Of a stretch of DNA of 64,000 nucleotides, positions 19,799 through 34,165 are shown in pieces. A program made the position numbers and the translations under genes. Origin of the DNA: Rugalucina vietnamica (lineage: Eukaryota; Mollusca; Bivalvia; Lucinida; Lucinidae); the NCBI GenBank assembly GCA_964017185.1, contig OZ024869.1:60848761-60912760 (forward strand), written 5' to 3'. The notes beneath the pieces were generated by a model. The model ran no database searches and was not told the DNA's origin. It saw nothing but the letters and a program-made list of their open reading frames with translations. Each line of letters begins with the position of its first letter. The stretch's first letter is position 1.

Positions 19799-22700
19799 CA
19801 TTGACATGCGCGGAGTTTAGGGAGCAAGCGACCTAGTGGGATTTACAGTAGAAGGGATGTACTTTCAGACCACATAAGCGGCTATGTCGGGAAAACTTTG
19901 ATGACCGAAAATGGAAATTTCTGTATAGTATTGCAATGTGTCGGTACCAACTCGGGCTGGTTTCTCACGGAACCCCAACGAGTTTAGGGAGTTCGAGACC
20001 CAGTGGGGCTTGTAGTCTATACAAGTGCCTTTACAGCCCATAGGTCGGTTATATTGGGAAAACTCTGGTTTGTCGGAAATTTCAACTCAAACATTGGGAA
20101 ACGTGAACATTCATGGGTTTGCGGGTGGGGTAAGAGGCACCCCTGTCATTGACGTGCGCGGAGTTTAGGGAGCAAGCGACCTAGTGGGATTTACAGTAGA
20201 AGGAATGTACTTTCAGACCACATAAGCGGCTATGCCGGGAAAACTCTAGTTTTCGAGAAATAGGGGTACAAAAATGACCAAAAATGGAAATTTCTGTATA
20301 GTATTGCAATGTGTCGGTACCAACTCGGGCTGGTTTCTCACAGAACCCCACCGAGTTTAGGGAGTTCGAGACCCAGTGGGTCTTGTAGTCCATACAAGTG
20401 CCTTTACAGCCCATAGGTCGGTTATACTGGGAAAACTCTGGTTTGTCGAAAATTTCAACTCAAACATTGGGAAACGTGAACATTCATGGGTTTGGGGGTG
20501 GGGTATAAGGCACCCCTGTCATTGACGTGCACGGAGTTAAGGGAGCAAGCGACCTAGTGGGATTTACAGTAGAAGGGATGTATTTTTAGACCACATAAGC
20601 GGCTATGCCGGGAAAGCTCTAGTTTTCTAGAAATAGGGGTACAAAAATGACCAAAAATGGAAATTTCTGTACAGTTTTGCAATGTGTTGGTACCAACTCG
20701 GGCTGGTTTCTCACAGAACCCCACCGAGTTTAGGGAGTTCGAGACCCAGTGGGGCTTGTAGTCCATACAAGTGCCTTTACAGCCCATAGGTCGGTTATAC
20801 TGGGAAAACTCTGGTTTGTCGGAAATTTCAACTCAAACATTGGGAAACGTGAACATTCATGGGTTTGGGGGTGGGGTAAGAGGCACCCCTGTCATTGACG
20901 TGCGCGGAGTTTAGGGAGCAAGCGACCTAGTGGGATTTACAGTAGAAGGGATGTACTTTTAGACCACATAAGCGGCTATGCCGGGAAAACTCTAGTTTTC
21001 GAAAAAATAGGGGTACAAAAATGACCAAAAATGGAAATTTCTGTACAGTATTGCAATGTGTCGGTACCAACTCGGGCTGGTTTCTCACAGAACCCCACCG
21101 AGTTTAGGGAGTTCGAGACCCAGTGGGGCTTGTAGTCCATACAAGTGCCTTTACAGCCCATAAATCGGTTATACTGGGAAAACTCATGTTTGTCGGAAAT
21201 TTCAACTCAAACATTGGGAAACGTGAACATTCATGGGTTTGGGGGTGGGGTATGAGGCACCCCTGTCATTGACGTGCGCGGAGTTTAGGGAGCAAGCGAC
21301 CTAGTGGGATTAACAGTAGATGGGATGTACTTTCAGACCATATAAACGGCTATGTCGGGAAAACTCTGGTTTTCGAGAAATAGGGGTACAAAGATGACCG
21401 AAAATGGAAATTTCTGTATAGTATTGCAATGTGTCGGTACCAACTCGGGCTGGTTTCTCACAGAACCCCACCGAGTTTAGGGAGTTCGAGACCCAGTGGG
21501 GCTTGTAGTCTATACAAGTGCCTTTACAGCCCATAGGTCGGTTATACTGGGAAAACTCTGGTTTGTCGGAAATTTCAACTCAAACATTGGGAAACGTGAA
21601 CATTCATGGTTTTGGGGGTGGGGTAAGAGGCACCCCTGTCATTGACGTGCGCGGAGTTTAGGGAGCAAACGACCTAGTGGGATTTACAGTAGAAGGAATG
21701 TACTTTCAGACCACATAAGCGGCTATGCCGGGAAAACTCTAGTTTTCGAGAAATAGGGGTACAAAAATGACCAAAAATGGAAATTTCTGTATAGTATTGC
21801 AATGTGTCGGTACCAACTCGGGCTGGTTTCTCACAGAACCCCACCGAGTTTAGGGAGTTCGAGACCCAGTGAGGCTTGTAGTCCATACAAGTGCCTTTAC
21901 AGCCCATAGGTCGGTTATACTGGGAAAACTCTGGTTTGTCGAAAATTTCAACTCAAACATTGGGAAACGTGAACATTCATGGGTTTGGGGGTGGGGTATG
22001 AGGCATCCCTGTCATTGACGTGCGCGGAGTTTAGGGAGCAAACGACCTAGTGGGATTTACAGTAGAAGGGATGTACTTTCAGACCATATAAGCGGCTATG
22101 TCGGGAAAACTCTGGTTTTCGAGAAATAGGGGTACAAAGATGACCGAAAATGGAAATTTCTGTATAGTATTGCAATGTGTCGGTACCAACTCGGGCTGGT
22201 TTCTCACAGAACCCCACCGAGTTTAGGGAGTTCGAGACCCAGTGGGGCTTGTAGTCTATACAAGTGCCTTTATAGCCCATAGGTCGGTTATACTGGGAAA
22301 ACTCTGGTTTGTCGGAAATTTCAACTCAAACATTGGAAAACGTGAACATTCATGGGTTTGCGGGTGGGGTAAGAGGCACCCCTGTCATTGACCTGCGCGG
22401 AGTTTAGGGAGCAAGCGACCTAGTGGGATTTACAGTAGAAGGAATGTACTTTTAGACCACATAAGCGGCTATGCCGGGAAAACTCTAGTTTTCGAGAAAT
22501 AGGGGTACAAAAATGACCAAAAATGGAAATTTCTGTATAGTATTGCAATGTGTCGGTACCAACTCGGGCTGGTTTCTCACAGAACCCCACCGAGTTTAGG
22601 GAGTTCGAGACCCAGTGGGTCTTGTAGTCCATACAAGTGCCTTTACAGCCCATAGGGCGGTTATACTGGGAAAACTCTGGTTTGTCGAAAATTTCAACTC

Positions 22701-25700
22701 AAACATTGGAAACCGTGAACATTCATGGGTTTGGGGGTGGGGTATGAGGCACCCCTGTCATTGACGTGCGCGGAGTTTAGGGAGCAAGCGACCTAGTGGG
22801 ATTTACAGTAGTAGGAATGTTCTTTCAGACCACATAAGCGGCTATGCCGGGAAAACTCTACTTTTCGAAATAATACGGGTACAAAAATGACCAAAAATGC
22901 AAATTTCTGTACAGTATTGCAATTTGTCGGTACCAACTCGGGCTGGTTTCTCACAGAACCCCACCGAGTTTAGGGAGTTCGAGACCCAGTGGGGCTTGTA
23001 GTCCATAAAAGTGCCTTTACAGCCGATAGGTCGATTATACTGGGAAAACTCTGGTTTGTCGGAAATTTCAACTCAAACATTGGGAAACGTGAACATTCAT
23101 GGGTTTGGGGGTGGGGTATGAGGCACCCCTGTCATTGACGTGCGCGGAGTTTAGGGAGCAAGCGACCTAGTGGGATTTACAGCAGAAGGGATGTACTTTC
23201 AGACCATATAAGCGGCTATGTCGGGAAAACTCTGGTTTTCGAGAAGTAGGGGTACAAAGATGACCGAAAATGGAAATTTCTGTATAGTATTGCAATGTGT
23301 CGGTACCAACTCGGGCTGGTTTCTCACAGAACCCCACCGAGTTTAGGGAGTTCGAGACCCAGTGGGGCTTGTAGTCTATACAAGTGCCTTTACAGCCCAT
23401 AGGTCGGTTATACTGGGAAAACTCTGGTTTGTCGGAAATTTCAACTCAAACATTGGGAAACGTGAACATTCATGGTTTTGGGGGTGGGGTAAGAGGCACC
23501 CCTGTCATTGACGTGCGCGGAGTTTAGGGAGCAAGCGACCTAGTGGGATTTACAGTAAAAGGAATGTACTTTCAGACCACATAAGCGGCTATGCCGGGAA
23601 AACTCTAGTTTTCGAGAAATAGGGGTACAAAAATGACCAAAAATGGAAATTTCTGTATAGTATTGCAATGTGTCGGTACCAACTCGGGCTGGTTTCTCAC
23701 AGAACCCCACCGAGTTTAGGGAGTTCGAGACCCAGTGGGTCTTGTAGTCCATACCAGTGCCTTTACAGCCCATAGGTCGGTTATACTGGGAAAACTCTGG
23801 TTTGTCGAAAATTTCAACTCAAACATTGGGAAACGTGAACATTCATGGGTTTGGGGGTGGGGTATAAGGCACCCCTGTTATTGACGTGCACGGAGTTTAA
23901 GGAGCAAGCGACCTAGTGGGATTTACAGTAGAAGGAATGTATTTTCAGACCACATAAGCGGCTATGCCGGGAAAACTCTAGTTTTCTAGAAATATGGGTA
24001 CAAAAATGACCAAAAATGGAAATTTCTGTACAGTATTGCAATGTGTCGGTACCAACTCGGGCTGGTTTCTCACAGAACCCCACCGAGTTTAGGGAGTTCG
24101 AGACCCAGTGGGGCTTGTAGTCCATACAAGTGCCTTTACAGCCCATAGGTCGGTTATACTGGGAAAACTCTGGTTTGTCGGAAATTTCAACTCAAACATT
24201 GGGAAACGTGAACATTCATGGTTTGGGGGTGGGGTATAAGGTACCCCTGTGATTGGCGAGCGCGGAGTTTAGGGAGCAAGCGACCTAGTGGGATTTACAG
24301 TAGAAGGGATGTACTTTTAGACCATATAAGCGGCTATGTCGGGAAAACTCTAGTTTTCGGGAAATAGGGGTACAAAGATGACCGAAAATGGAAATTTCTG
24401 TACAGTATTGCGATGTGTCGGTACCAACTCGGGCTGGTTTCTCACAGAACCCCACCGAGTTTAGGGAGTTCGAGACCCAGTGGGCCTTGTAGTCCATACA
24501 AGTGCCTTTACAGCCCATAGGTCGGTTATACTGGGAAAACTCTGGTTTGTCAGAAATTTCAACTCAAACATTGGGAAACGTGAACATTCATGGTTTTGGG
24601 GGTGGGGTAAGAGGCACCCCTGTCATTGGCGTGCGCGGAGTTTAGGGAGCAAGCGACCTAGTGGGATTTACAGTAGAAGGGATGTACTTTTAGACCACAT
24701 AAGCGGCTATGCCGGGAAAACTCTAGTTTTCGAGAAAATAGGGGTACAAAAATGACCAAAAATGCAAATTTCTGTACAGTATTGCAATGTGTCGGTACCA
24801 ACTCGGGCTGGTTTCTCACAGAACCCCACCGAGTTTAGTGAGTTCGAGACCCAGTGGGGCTTGTAGTCCATACAAGTGCCTTTACAGCCCATAGATCGGT
24901 TATACTGGGAAAACTCTGGTTTGTCGGAAATTTCAACTCAAACATTGGGAAACGTGAACATTCATGGGTTTGGGGGTGGGGTATGAGGCACCCCTGTCAT
25001 TGACGTGCGCGGAGATTAGGGAGCAAGCGACCTAGTGGGATTAACAGCAGAAGGGATGTACTTTCAGACCATATAAGCGGCTATGTCGGGAAAACTCTGG
25101 TTTTCGAGAAATAGGGGTACAAAGATGACCGAAAATGGAAATTTCTGTATAGTATTGCAATGTGTCGGTACCAACTCGGGCTGGTTTCTCACAGAACCCC
25201 ACCGAGTTTAGGGAATTTGAGACCCAGTGGGGCTTGTAGTCTATACAAGTGCCTTTACAGCCCATAGGTCGGTTATACTGGGAAAACTCTGGTTTGTCGG
25301 AAATTTCAACTCAAACATTGGGAAACGTGAACATTCATGGTTTTGGGGGTGGGGTAAGAGGCACCCCTGTCATTGACGTGCGCGGAGATTAGGGAGCAAG
25401 CGACCTAGTGGGATTTACAGTAGAAGGAATGTGCTTTCAGACCACATAAGCAGCTATGCCGGGAAAACTCTAGTTTTCGAGAAATAGGGGTACAAAAATG
25501 ACCAAAAATGGAAATTTCTGTATAGTATTGCAATGTGTCGGTACCAGCTCGGGCTGGTTTCTCACAGAACCCCACCGAGTTTAGGGAGTTCGATACCCAG
25601 TGAGGCTTGTAGTCCATACAAGTGCCTTTACAGCCCATAGGTCGGTTATACTGGAAAAACTCTGGTTTGTCGGAAATTTCAACTCAAACATTGGGAAACG

Positions 25701-28700
25701 TGAACATTCATGGGTTTGGGGGTGGGGTAAGAGGCACCCCTGTCATTGACGTGCGCGGAGTTTAGGGAGCAAACGACCTAGTGGGATTTACAGTAGAAGG
25801 GACGTACTTTTAAACCACATAAGCGGCTATGCCGGGAAAACTCTAGTTTTCGAAAAAATAGGGGTACAAAAATGACCGAAAATGGAAATTTCTGTACAGT
25901 ATTGTAATGTGTCGGTACCAACTCGGGCTGGTTTCTCACAGAACCCCACCGAGTTTAGGGAGTTCGAGACCCAGTGGGGCTTGTAGTCCATACAAGTGCC
26001 TTTACAGCCCATAGATCGGTTATACTGGGAAAACTCTGGTTTGTCGGAAATTTCAACTCAAACATTGGGAAACGTGAACATTCATGGGTTTGGGGGTTGG
26101 GTATGAGGCACCCCTGTCATTGACGTGCGCGGAGTTTAGAGAGCAAGCGACCTAGTGGGATTAACAGCAGAAGGGATGTACTTTCAGACCATATAAGCGG
26201 CTATGTCGGGAAAACTCTGGTGTTCGAGAAATAGGGGTTCAAAGATGACCGAAAATGGAAATTTCTGTATAGTATTGCAATGTGTCGGTACCAACTCGGG
26301 CTGGTTTCTCTAAGAACCCCACCGAGTTTAGGGAATTTGAGACCCAGTGGGGCTTGTAGTCTATACAAGTGCCTTTACAGCCCATAGGTCGATTATACTG
26401 GGAAAACTCTGGTTTGTCGGAAATTTCAACTCAAACATTGGGAAACGTGAACATTCATGGTTTTGGGGGTGGGGTAAGAGGCACCCCTGTCTTTGACGTG
26501 CGCGGAGTTTAGGGAGCAAGCGACCTAGTGGGATTTACAGTAGAAGGAATGTACTTTCAGACCACATAAGCGGCTATGCCGGGAAAACTCTAGTTTTCGA
26601 GAAATAGGGGTACAAAAATGACCAAAAATGGAAATTTCTGTATATTATTGCAATGTGTCGGTACCAACTCGGGCTGGTTTCTCACAGAACCCCACCGAGT
26701 TTAGGGAGTTCGAGACCCAGTGAGGCTTGTAGTCCATACAAGTGCCTTTACAGCCCATAGGTCGGTTATACTGGGAAAACTCTGGTTTGTCGAAAATTTC
26801 AACTCAAACATTGGGAAACGTGAACATTCGTGGGTTTGGGGGTAGGGTAAGAGGCACCCCTGTCATTGACGTGCGCGGAGTTTAGGGAGCAAACGACCTA
26901 GTGGGATTTACAGTAGAAGGAATGTACTTTCAGACCATATAAGCGGCTATGTCGGCAAAACTCTGGTTTTCGAGAAATAGGGGTACAAAGATGACCGAAA
27001 ATGGAAATTTCTGTATAGTATTGCAATGTGTCGGTACCAACTCGGGCTGGTTTCTCACAGAACCCCACCGAGTTTAGGGAGTTCGAGACCCAGTGGGGCT
27101 TGTAGTCTATACAAGTGCCTTTACAGCCCATAGGTCGGTTATACTGGGAAAACTCTGGTTTGTCGGAAATTTCAATTCAAACATTGGGAAACGTGAACAA
27201 TCATGGTTTTGGGGGTGGGGTAAGAGGCACCCCTGTCATTGACGTGCGCGGAGTTTAGGGAGCAAGCGACCTAGTGGGATTTACAGTCGAAGGAATGTAC
27301 TTTCAGACCACATAAGCGGCTATGCCGGGAAAACTCTAGTTTTCGAGAAATAGGGGTACAAAAATGACCAAAAATGGAAATTTCTGTATAGTATTGCAAT
27401 GTGTCGGTACCAACTCGGGCTGGTTTCTCACAGAACCCCACCGAGTTTAGGGAGTTCGAGACCCAGTGGGTCTTGTAGTCCATACAAGTGCCTTTACAGC
27501 CCATAGGGCGGTTATACTGGGAAAACTCTGGTTTGTCGAAAATTTCAACTCAAACATTGGGAAACGTGAACATTCATGGGTTTGGGGTGGGATATGAGGC
27601 ACCCCTGTCATTGACGTGCGCGGAGTTTAGGGAGCAAGCGACCTAGTGGGATTTACAGTAAAAGGAATGTACTTTCAGACCACATAAGCGGCTATGCCGG
27701 GAAAACTCTAGTTTTCGAAATAATAGGGGTACAAAAATGACCAAAAATGGAAATTTCTGTACAGTATTGCAATGTGTCGGTACCAACTCGGGCTGGTTTC
27801 TCACAGAACCCCACCGAGTTAAGGGAGTTCGAGACCCAGTGGGGCTTGTAGTCTATACAAGTGCCTTTACAGCCCATAGGTCGGTTATACTGGGAAAACT
27901 CTGGTTTGTCGGAAATTTCAACTCAAACATTGGGAAACGTGAACATTCATGGTTTTGGGGGTGGGGTAAGAAGCACCCCTGTCATTGACGTGCGCGGAGT
28001 TTAGGGAGCAAGCGACCTAGTGGGATTTACAGTAGAAGGAATGTACTTTCAGACCACATAAGCGGCTATGCCGGGTAAACTCTAGTTTTCGAGAAATAGG
28101 GGTACAAAAATGACCAAAAATGGAAATTTCTGTATAGTATTGCAATGTGTCGGTACCAACTCGGGCTGGTTTCTCACAGAACCTAACCGAGTTTAGGGAG
28201 TTCGAGACCCAGTGGGACTTGTAGTCCATACAAGTGCCTTTACAGCCCATAGGTCGGTTATACTGGGAAAACTCTGGTTTGTCGAAAATTTCAACTCAAA
28301 CATTGGGAAACGTGAACATTCATGGGTTTGGGGGTGGGGTATAAGGCACCCCTGTCATTGATGTGCACGGATTTTAGGGAGCAAGCGACTTAGTGGGATT
28401 TACAGTAGAAGGGATGTATTTTCAGACCACATAAGCGGCTATGCCGGGAAAACTCTAGTTTTCTAGAAATAGGGGTACAAAAATGACCAAAAATGGAAAT
28501 TTCTGTACAGTATTGCAATGTGTCGGTACCAACTCGGGCTGGCTTCTCACAGAACCCCACCGAGTTTAGGCAGTTCGAGACCCAGTGGGGCTTGTAGTCC
28601 ATACAAGTGCCTTTACAGCCCATAGGTCGGTTATACTGGGAAAACTCTGGTTTGTCGGAAATTTTAACTAAAACATTGGGAAACGTGAACATTCATGGGT

Positions 28701-31625
28701 TTGCGGGTGGGGTATAAGGTACCCCTGTGATTGGCGAGCACGGAGTTTAGGGAGCAAGCGACCTAGTGGGATTTACAGTAGAAGGGATGTATTTTAGACC
28801 ATATAAGCGGCTATGTCGGGAAAACTCTGGTTTTCGAGAAATAGGGGTACAAAGATGACCGAAAATGGAAATTTCTGTACAGTATTGCAATGTGTCGGTA
28901 CCAACTCGGGCTGGTTTCTCACAGAACCCCACCGAGTTTAGGGAGTTCGAGACCCAGTGGGCCTTGTAGTCCATACAAGTGCCTTTACAGCCCATAGGTC
29001 GGTTATACTGGGAAAACTCTGGTTTGTCGGAAATTTCAACTCAAACATTGGGAAACGTGAACATTCATTGGTTTGGGGATGGGGTAAGAGGCACCCCTGT
29101 CATTGACGTGCGGGGAGTTTAGGGAGCAAGCGACCTAGTGAGATTTATAGAAGAAGGAATGTACTTTCAGACCACATAAGCGGCTATGCCGGGAAAACTC
29201 TAGTTTTCTAGAAATAGGGGTAAAAAAATGACCAAAAATGGAAATTTCTGTACAGTATTGCAATGTGTCGGTACCAACTCGGGCTGGTTTCTCACAGAAC
29301 CCACCGAGTTTAGGGAGTTCGAGACCCAGTGGGGCTTGTAGTCCATAAAAGTGCCTTTACAGCCCATAGGTCGGTTATACTGGGAAAACTCTGGTTTGTC
29401 GGAAATTTCAACTCAAACATTGGGACACGTGAACATTCATGGGTTTGGGGGTGGGGTAAGAGGCACCCCTGTCATTGACGTGCGCGGAGTTTAGGGAGCA
29501 AACGACCTAGTGGGATTTAGAGTAGAAGGGACGTACTTTTAAACCACATAAGCGGCTATGCCGGGAAAACTCTAGTTTTCGAAAAAAATAGGGGTACAAG
29601 AATGACCGAAAATGGAAATTTCTGTACAGTATTGCAATGTGTCGGTACCAACTCGGGCTGGTTTCTCACAGAACCCCACCGAGTTTAGGGAGTTCGAGAC
29701 CCAGTGGGCCTTGTAGTCCATACAAGTGCCTTTACAGCCCATAGGTCGGTAATCCTGGGAAAACTCTGGTTTGTCGGAAATTTCAACTCAAACATTGGGA
29801 AACGTGAACATTCATGGTTTTGGGGGTGGGGTAAGAGGCACCCCTGTCATTGACGTGCGCGGAGTTTAGGGAGCAAGCGACCTAGTGGGATTTACAGTAG
29901 AAGGAATGTACTTTCAGACCACATAAGCGGCTATGCCGGGAAAACTCTAGTTTTCGAGAAATAGGGGTACAAAAATGACCAAAAATGGAAATTTCTGTAT
30001 AGTATTGCAATGTGTCGGTACCAACTCGGGCTGGTTTCTCACAGAACCCCACCGAGTTTAGGGAGTTCGAGACCCAGTGGGCCTTGTAGTCCATACAAGT
30101 GCCTTTACAGCCCATAGGTCGGTTATACTGGGAAAACTCTGGTTTGTCGGAAATTTCAACTCAAACATTGGGAAACGTGAACATTCATTGGTTTGGGGGT
30201 TGGGTAAGAGGCACCCCTGTCATTGACGTGCGCGGAGTTTAGGGAGCAAGCGACCTAGTGGGATTTACAGAAGAAGGGATTTACTTTCAGACCATTTAAG
30301 CGGCTATGTCGGGAAAACTCTGGTTTTCGAGAAATAGGGGTACAAAGATGACCGAAAATGGAAATTTTTGTATAGTATTGCAATGTGTCGGTACCAACTC
30401 GGGCTGGTTTCTCACAGAACCCCACCGAGTTTAGGGAGTTCGAGACCCAGTGGGGCTTGTAGTCTATATAAGTGCCTTTACAGCCCATAGGTCGGTTATA
30501 CTGGGAAAACTCTGGTTTGTCGGAAATTTCAACTCAAACATTGGGAAACGTGAACATTCATGGTTTTGGGGGTGGGGTAAGAGGCACCCCTGTCATTGAC
30601 GTGCGCGGAGTTTAGGGAGCAAGCGACCTAGTGGGATTTACAGTAGAAGGAATGTACTTTCAGACCACATAAGCGGCTATGCCGGGAAAACTCTAGTTTT
30701 CGAGAAATAGGGGTACAAAAATGACCAAAAATGGAAATTTCTGTATAGTATTGCAATGTGTCGGTACCAACTCGGGCTGGTTTCTCACAGAACCCCACCG
30801 AGTTTAGGGAGTTCGAGACCCAGTGGGCCTTGTAGTCCATACAAGTGCCTTTACAGCCCATAGGTCGGTTATACTGGGAAAACTCTGGTTTGTCGGAAAT
30901 TTCAACTCAAACATTGGGAAACGTGAACATTCATTGGTTTTGGGGTAAGGTGAGAGGCACCCCTGTCATTGACGTGAGCGGAGTTTAGGGAGCAAGCGAC
31001 CTAGTGGGATTTACAGAAGAAGGAATGTACTTTTAGACCACACAAGCGGCTATGCCGGGAAAACTCTAGTTTTCTAGAAATAGGGGTACAAAAATGACCA
31101 AAAATGGAAATTTCTGTACAGTATTGCAATGTGTCGGTACCAACTCGGGCTGGTTTCTCACAGAACCCCACCGAGTTTAGGGAGTTCGAGACCCAGTGGG
31201 GCTTGTAGTCCATACAAGTGCCTTTACAGCCCATAGGTCGGTTATACTGGGAAAACTCTGGTTTGTCGGAAATTTTAACTCAAACATTGGGAAACGTGAA
31301 CATTCATGGGTTTGGGGGTTGGGTATAAGGTACCCCTGTGATTGGCGAGCACGGAGTTTAGGGAGCAAGCGACCTAGTGGGATTTACAGTACAAGGGATG
31401 TAATTTTAGACCATACATGTATATGCGGCTATGTCGGGAAAACTCAGGTTTTCGAGAAATAGGGGTACAAATATGACCGAAAATGGAAATTTCTGTACAT
31501 TATTGCAATGTGTCGGTACCAACTCGGGCTGGTTTCTCACAGAACCCCACCGAGTTAAGGGAGTTCGAGACCCAGTGGGGCTTGTAGTCTATACAAGTGC
31601 CTTTACAGCTCATCGGTCGGTTATA
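19799..31625 (-). repeat. 373-bp satellite array A, about 32 units
   Basis: Head-to-tail units of 372-374 bp (for example ATTGACGTGCGCGG at 20,148 and ATTGACGTGCACGG at 20,521). Identity between units is mostly above 90% by eye. Landmarks in order on the + strand: GCGGAGTTTAGGGAGCAAGC, GCGGCTATGCCGGGAAAACT, GTGTCGGTACCAACTCGGGC, GAGTTCGAGACCCAGTGG, CTTGTAGTCCATACAAG, CGGTTATACTGGGAAAACTC, GTGAACATTCATGGG. Two subtypes, ACCACATAAGC with ATGCCGGG and ACCATATAAGC with ATGTCGGG, are intermixed and often alternate. The first unit is shortened by about 25 bp, as expected at an array edge. Each unit carries open frames on both strands (about 77 codons minus, 86 plus), judged non-coding. The strand given is that of the recurrent 77-codon frame. 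The array is cut at 31,625 by the 6-kb element. Confidence 0.95.
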
Positions 31626-31819
31626 GACATTTTTCACTTTTGAACGTAAATGCTGCTGGCGCTTGCGGTTACGACTTTGTGTGTGATGGGCGACGACTCG
31701 TGAGGGCATATTTGAGACGAAGGCGAGGGGCGATATGAAGAATTACCTAGTCAAAACTACCAACAGCCCACCGGAGGTGTATTAAATGAGACACGCAAAA
31801 AACGAAATTGTCCGAGACG

Positions 31820-31893
31820 CCTAGCTGAATAGTTCAGTAGGTAGAGAGTAAGACATAGAATCGAAAGGTCCTGGGTTCGAGTCCGGGTAGGAC
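31820..31893 (+). repeat. tRNA-like module in left TIR
   Basis: A-box-like TAGTTCAGTAGGTAG at 31,830 and B box GGTTCGAGTCC at 31,874, with a T-arm that can pair (CCTGG with CCGGG). The acceptor and anticodon arms are degenerate, so it is not a working tRNA. It matches the inverted module at 37,340-37,415. Confidence 0.65.
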
Positions 31894-32265
31894 AAAAATT
31901 ATTTTTCCTTTTCTTTGTTTCTTCCTTTTTTCGCACCTGTGACATTAAAGCTTAAAAAATTAAAAAGAAATAAAAAAAGGAAAAAAGAAAATAAAATTTT
32001 ATCTATTGGCAAATGCAAGAATCACAAAATGCAATGCTGCATTTAATACTAAAATCGTAAGTTTCTGGATTAAACTGTCTAGTGAGAAGGCAGACCGCAT
32101 GTATAGGTTTTTTATAGGTCTTGTTGGAAGCCGAGATATTGATCGTCATTAGAAGAACGGATCAGCGACCGATCCTAACGTCAACATTTATTTCCTGACT
32201 GGCTGGTACAGATAATGTGGATAGGATAAGCTGACCGCCTCTAATGACTAAAAATATACGCAAGC

Positions 32266-32506
32266 GTCCCCCGTGGCCGAGCAGTTCAGAGCGCTGTTTC
32301 ATAATCACTTAATCATCTCACCGTTGTGTCTGGTGTGAGTTCGAGACCCACAATGGCCACATGTGAGACAGGCCAAGTTCTGTTTGCGGGTGTGCCAGAC
32401 GGTTTTTCTCGGGGTACTCCCGTTTTCGCCCCACCTACTGTTTGGCGCTTTTCATATGAGCTGAAATAATCTTGAAAGGGACGTAAAACTGAATTTTAAC
32501 AAATAC
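32266..32506 (+). repeat. tRNA-derived SINE, nearly complete
   Basis: The head has the A box GTGGCCGAGCAGTTCAGAGC (32,273) and B box GTGTGAGTTCGAGACCC (32,334). The body contains GGTTTTTCTCGGGGTACTCC and TTTTCGCCCCACC, a central block seen in many invertebrate SINEs. The 3' end GAAAGGGACGTAAAACTG is typical of bivalve SINE tails. It lies inside the 6-kb element. Confidence 0.75.
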
Positions 32507-34014
32507 ACAAGACACCAAATCAAAAAGTATAGTCACGGTACATGTTCAGATATATGTGTATTACGTATTAGATGTAAAACTACAGTTTCACGTGCTATCT
32601 CGTGAGCGAACGATGTTTATTTTGTCGATGTCTCGTTTTGAGTCCATTCGACAGTAGGAAGAGCGATGGGGGCAATACCCTACATGTAGCTACAATATGC
32701 CTAGCCACACAACTGTTTTTGTTAATTGTAGACTTTCAACAGTATTTCTGCCATATCGAGTGCGATGGTTACGATGTAGAAAATTAATTTGGCAAGACAT
32801 AAGCTTTCGTTCTGATCCTCATTTATTCTGTGTGATAGTATGCGTGTTGTTTCACCTGGTTGAATTCAAATAAATAAATTAAAATCAAACTAACACAATT
32901 ATATTATTTTCATGAGTTTCTAAAGTGTTTCCGTAGAGGACGCATAGTGTTTCAGTCGCCCCATAGTTTACTTTTGATGTTCGCCATTTTCACATACACG
33001 TAGAAGCAATTTTGGACACTACACATTCTGTCAAAGTGCACAAATTATTCATTTGTTTCACAAATAATGGTGTATACAGTCTTCACATTGACACGTGTTT
33101 TCTTAAGATTATTGCCTCGTGTATTGTCCCTTTTAACAGAATGGACGCTGGTCTTGTTTGGAAAGAGCTAGTAATTTTGTTTTTTATGCCTGTTGTTAAA
33201 TTGCTTGTGATGTGTTGCACCGCCATGTCTCTCCCGCCTGGCGTCTATGTTATGATGGGAAATTTAATTGTATAGATACTTGGTCATTCCATTGTTACTT
33301 GATTACAGATAAGGGTCTCATTGTGCTCATTTCTGATCATAATGATGCGTTTTTATACAATTTTCGGCCCGTTCAAGATTATTTTAGTTCATATGAGACG
33401 GGTAAATCAGTAACAGGAGGAAAAGAGGAGAACCCTAAGAAAACGAACTTGCACACCCACAAGCAGAACTTGGTTTTGTGTCACCCTTGATTGTAAGACT
33501 GATCAGTTGGGCAGCTACCTAAGGCGAAGAGTTCATTGTCTTGGTGTTGGTAGTTGCCAAAGCGATATTGCTGCGCTGAAGGTTGTTTTAATCCATTTTA
33601 TCACATGTTGTGTGATGTTGCATCAATCTTTGTTGTAAGGACTTTGATTGTATCGCAAGCATATACGATGGTGCTGACACTGATAGACAATACTCGAATA
33701 CACATATTCATGTACAGTATACCACGCAGACATTTCACGTGTCCATTTACCGACCTTTTATACAAACGTACCGCCATTCAAGATTCTAATATATATACAT
33801 GTAACAGGGGAAATTTAATTGTGTTGTGTTTGGCTATTGAAATTTTGTCCTAGGGCCCATCGACAAAACAAAGATCATATCAAGCCGGATCAGTTATCAA
33901 ACCACATTGCAGCTTGAAAGACGAACGCAGTTGGTGTTAAGGGCATGCGTTCTTTTGTCCTTTTTTAACATTTAAAAGTACGATTTCTATCATGATAAAG
34001 TTTATACTGAACCT
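32507..34014. other. Interior of the 6-kb element, no recognised gene
   Basis: Open frames of 60-100 codons (for example + 33,012-33,275 and + 33,554-33,853) show no motif, and no splice-site framework links them. No transposase signature (DDE or DDD spacing, HUH, tyrosine recombinase box) was found by eye. Confidence 0.5.
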
Positions 34015-34165
34015 ATTAAGTGCAGTGGTTATTTCACGTGCCTTATAAACCAGAGATGGTAGGTTTGATCCGAGTCTGCTTGCGTCTGTCGGATGAGACT
34101 ATAAACTGAGGTCTCGTTTCCATTTGACCTTTGCTGTTGGATTAACGCTCAAATCAACAAACCGA
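34015..34165 (+). repeat. SINE fragment
   Basis: B-box-like TAGGTTTGATCCGAG at 34,060 followed by GTCGGATGAGACTATAAACT and GAGGTCTCG, a block frequent in the bodies of invertebrate tRNA-derived SINEs. The A-box side is degraded. Confidence 0.6.
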
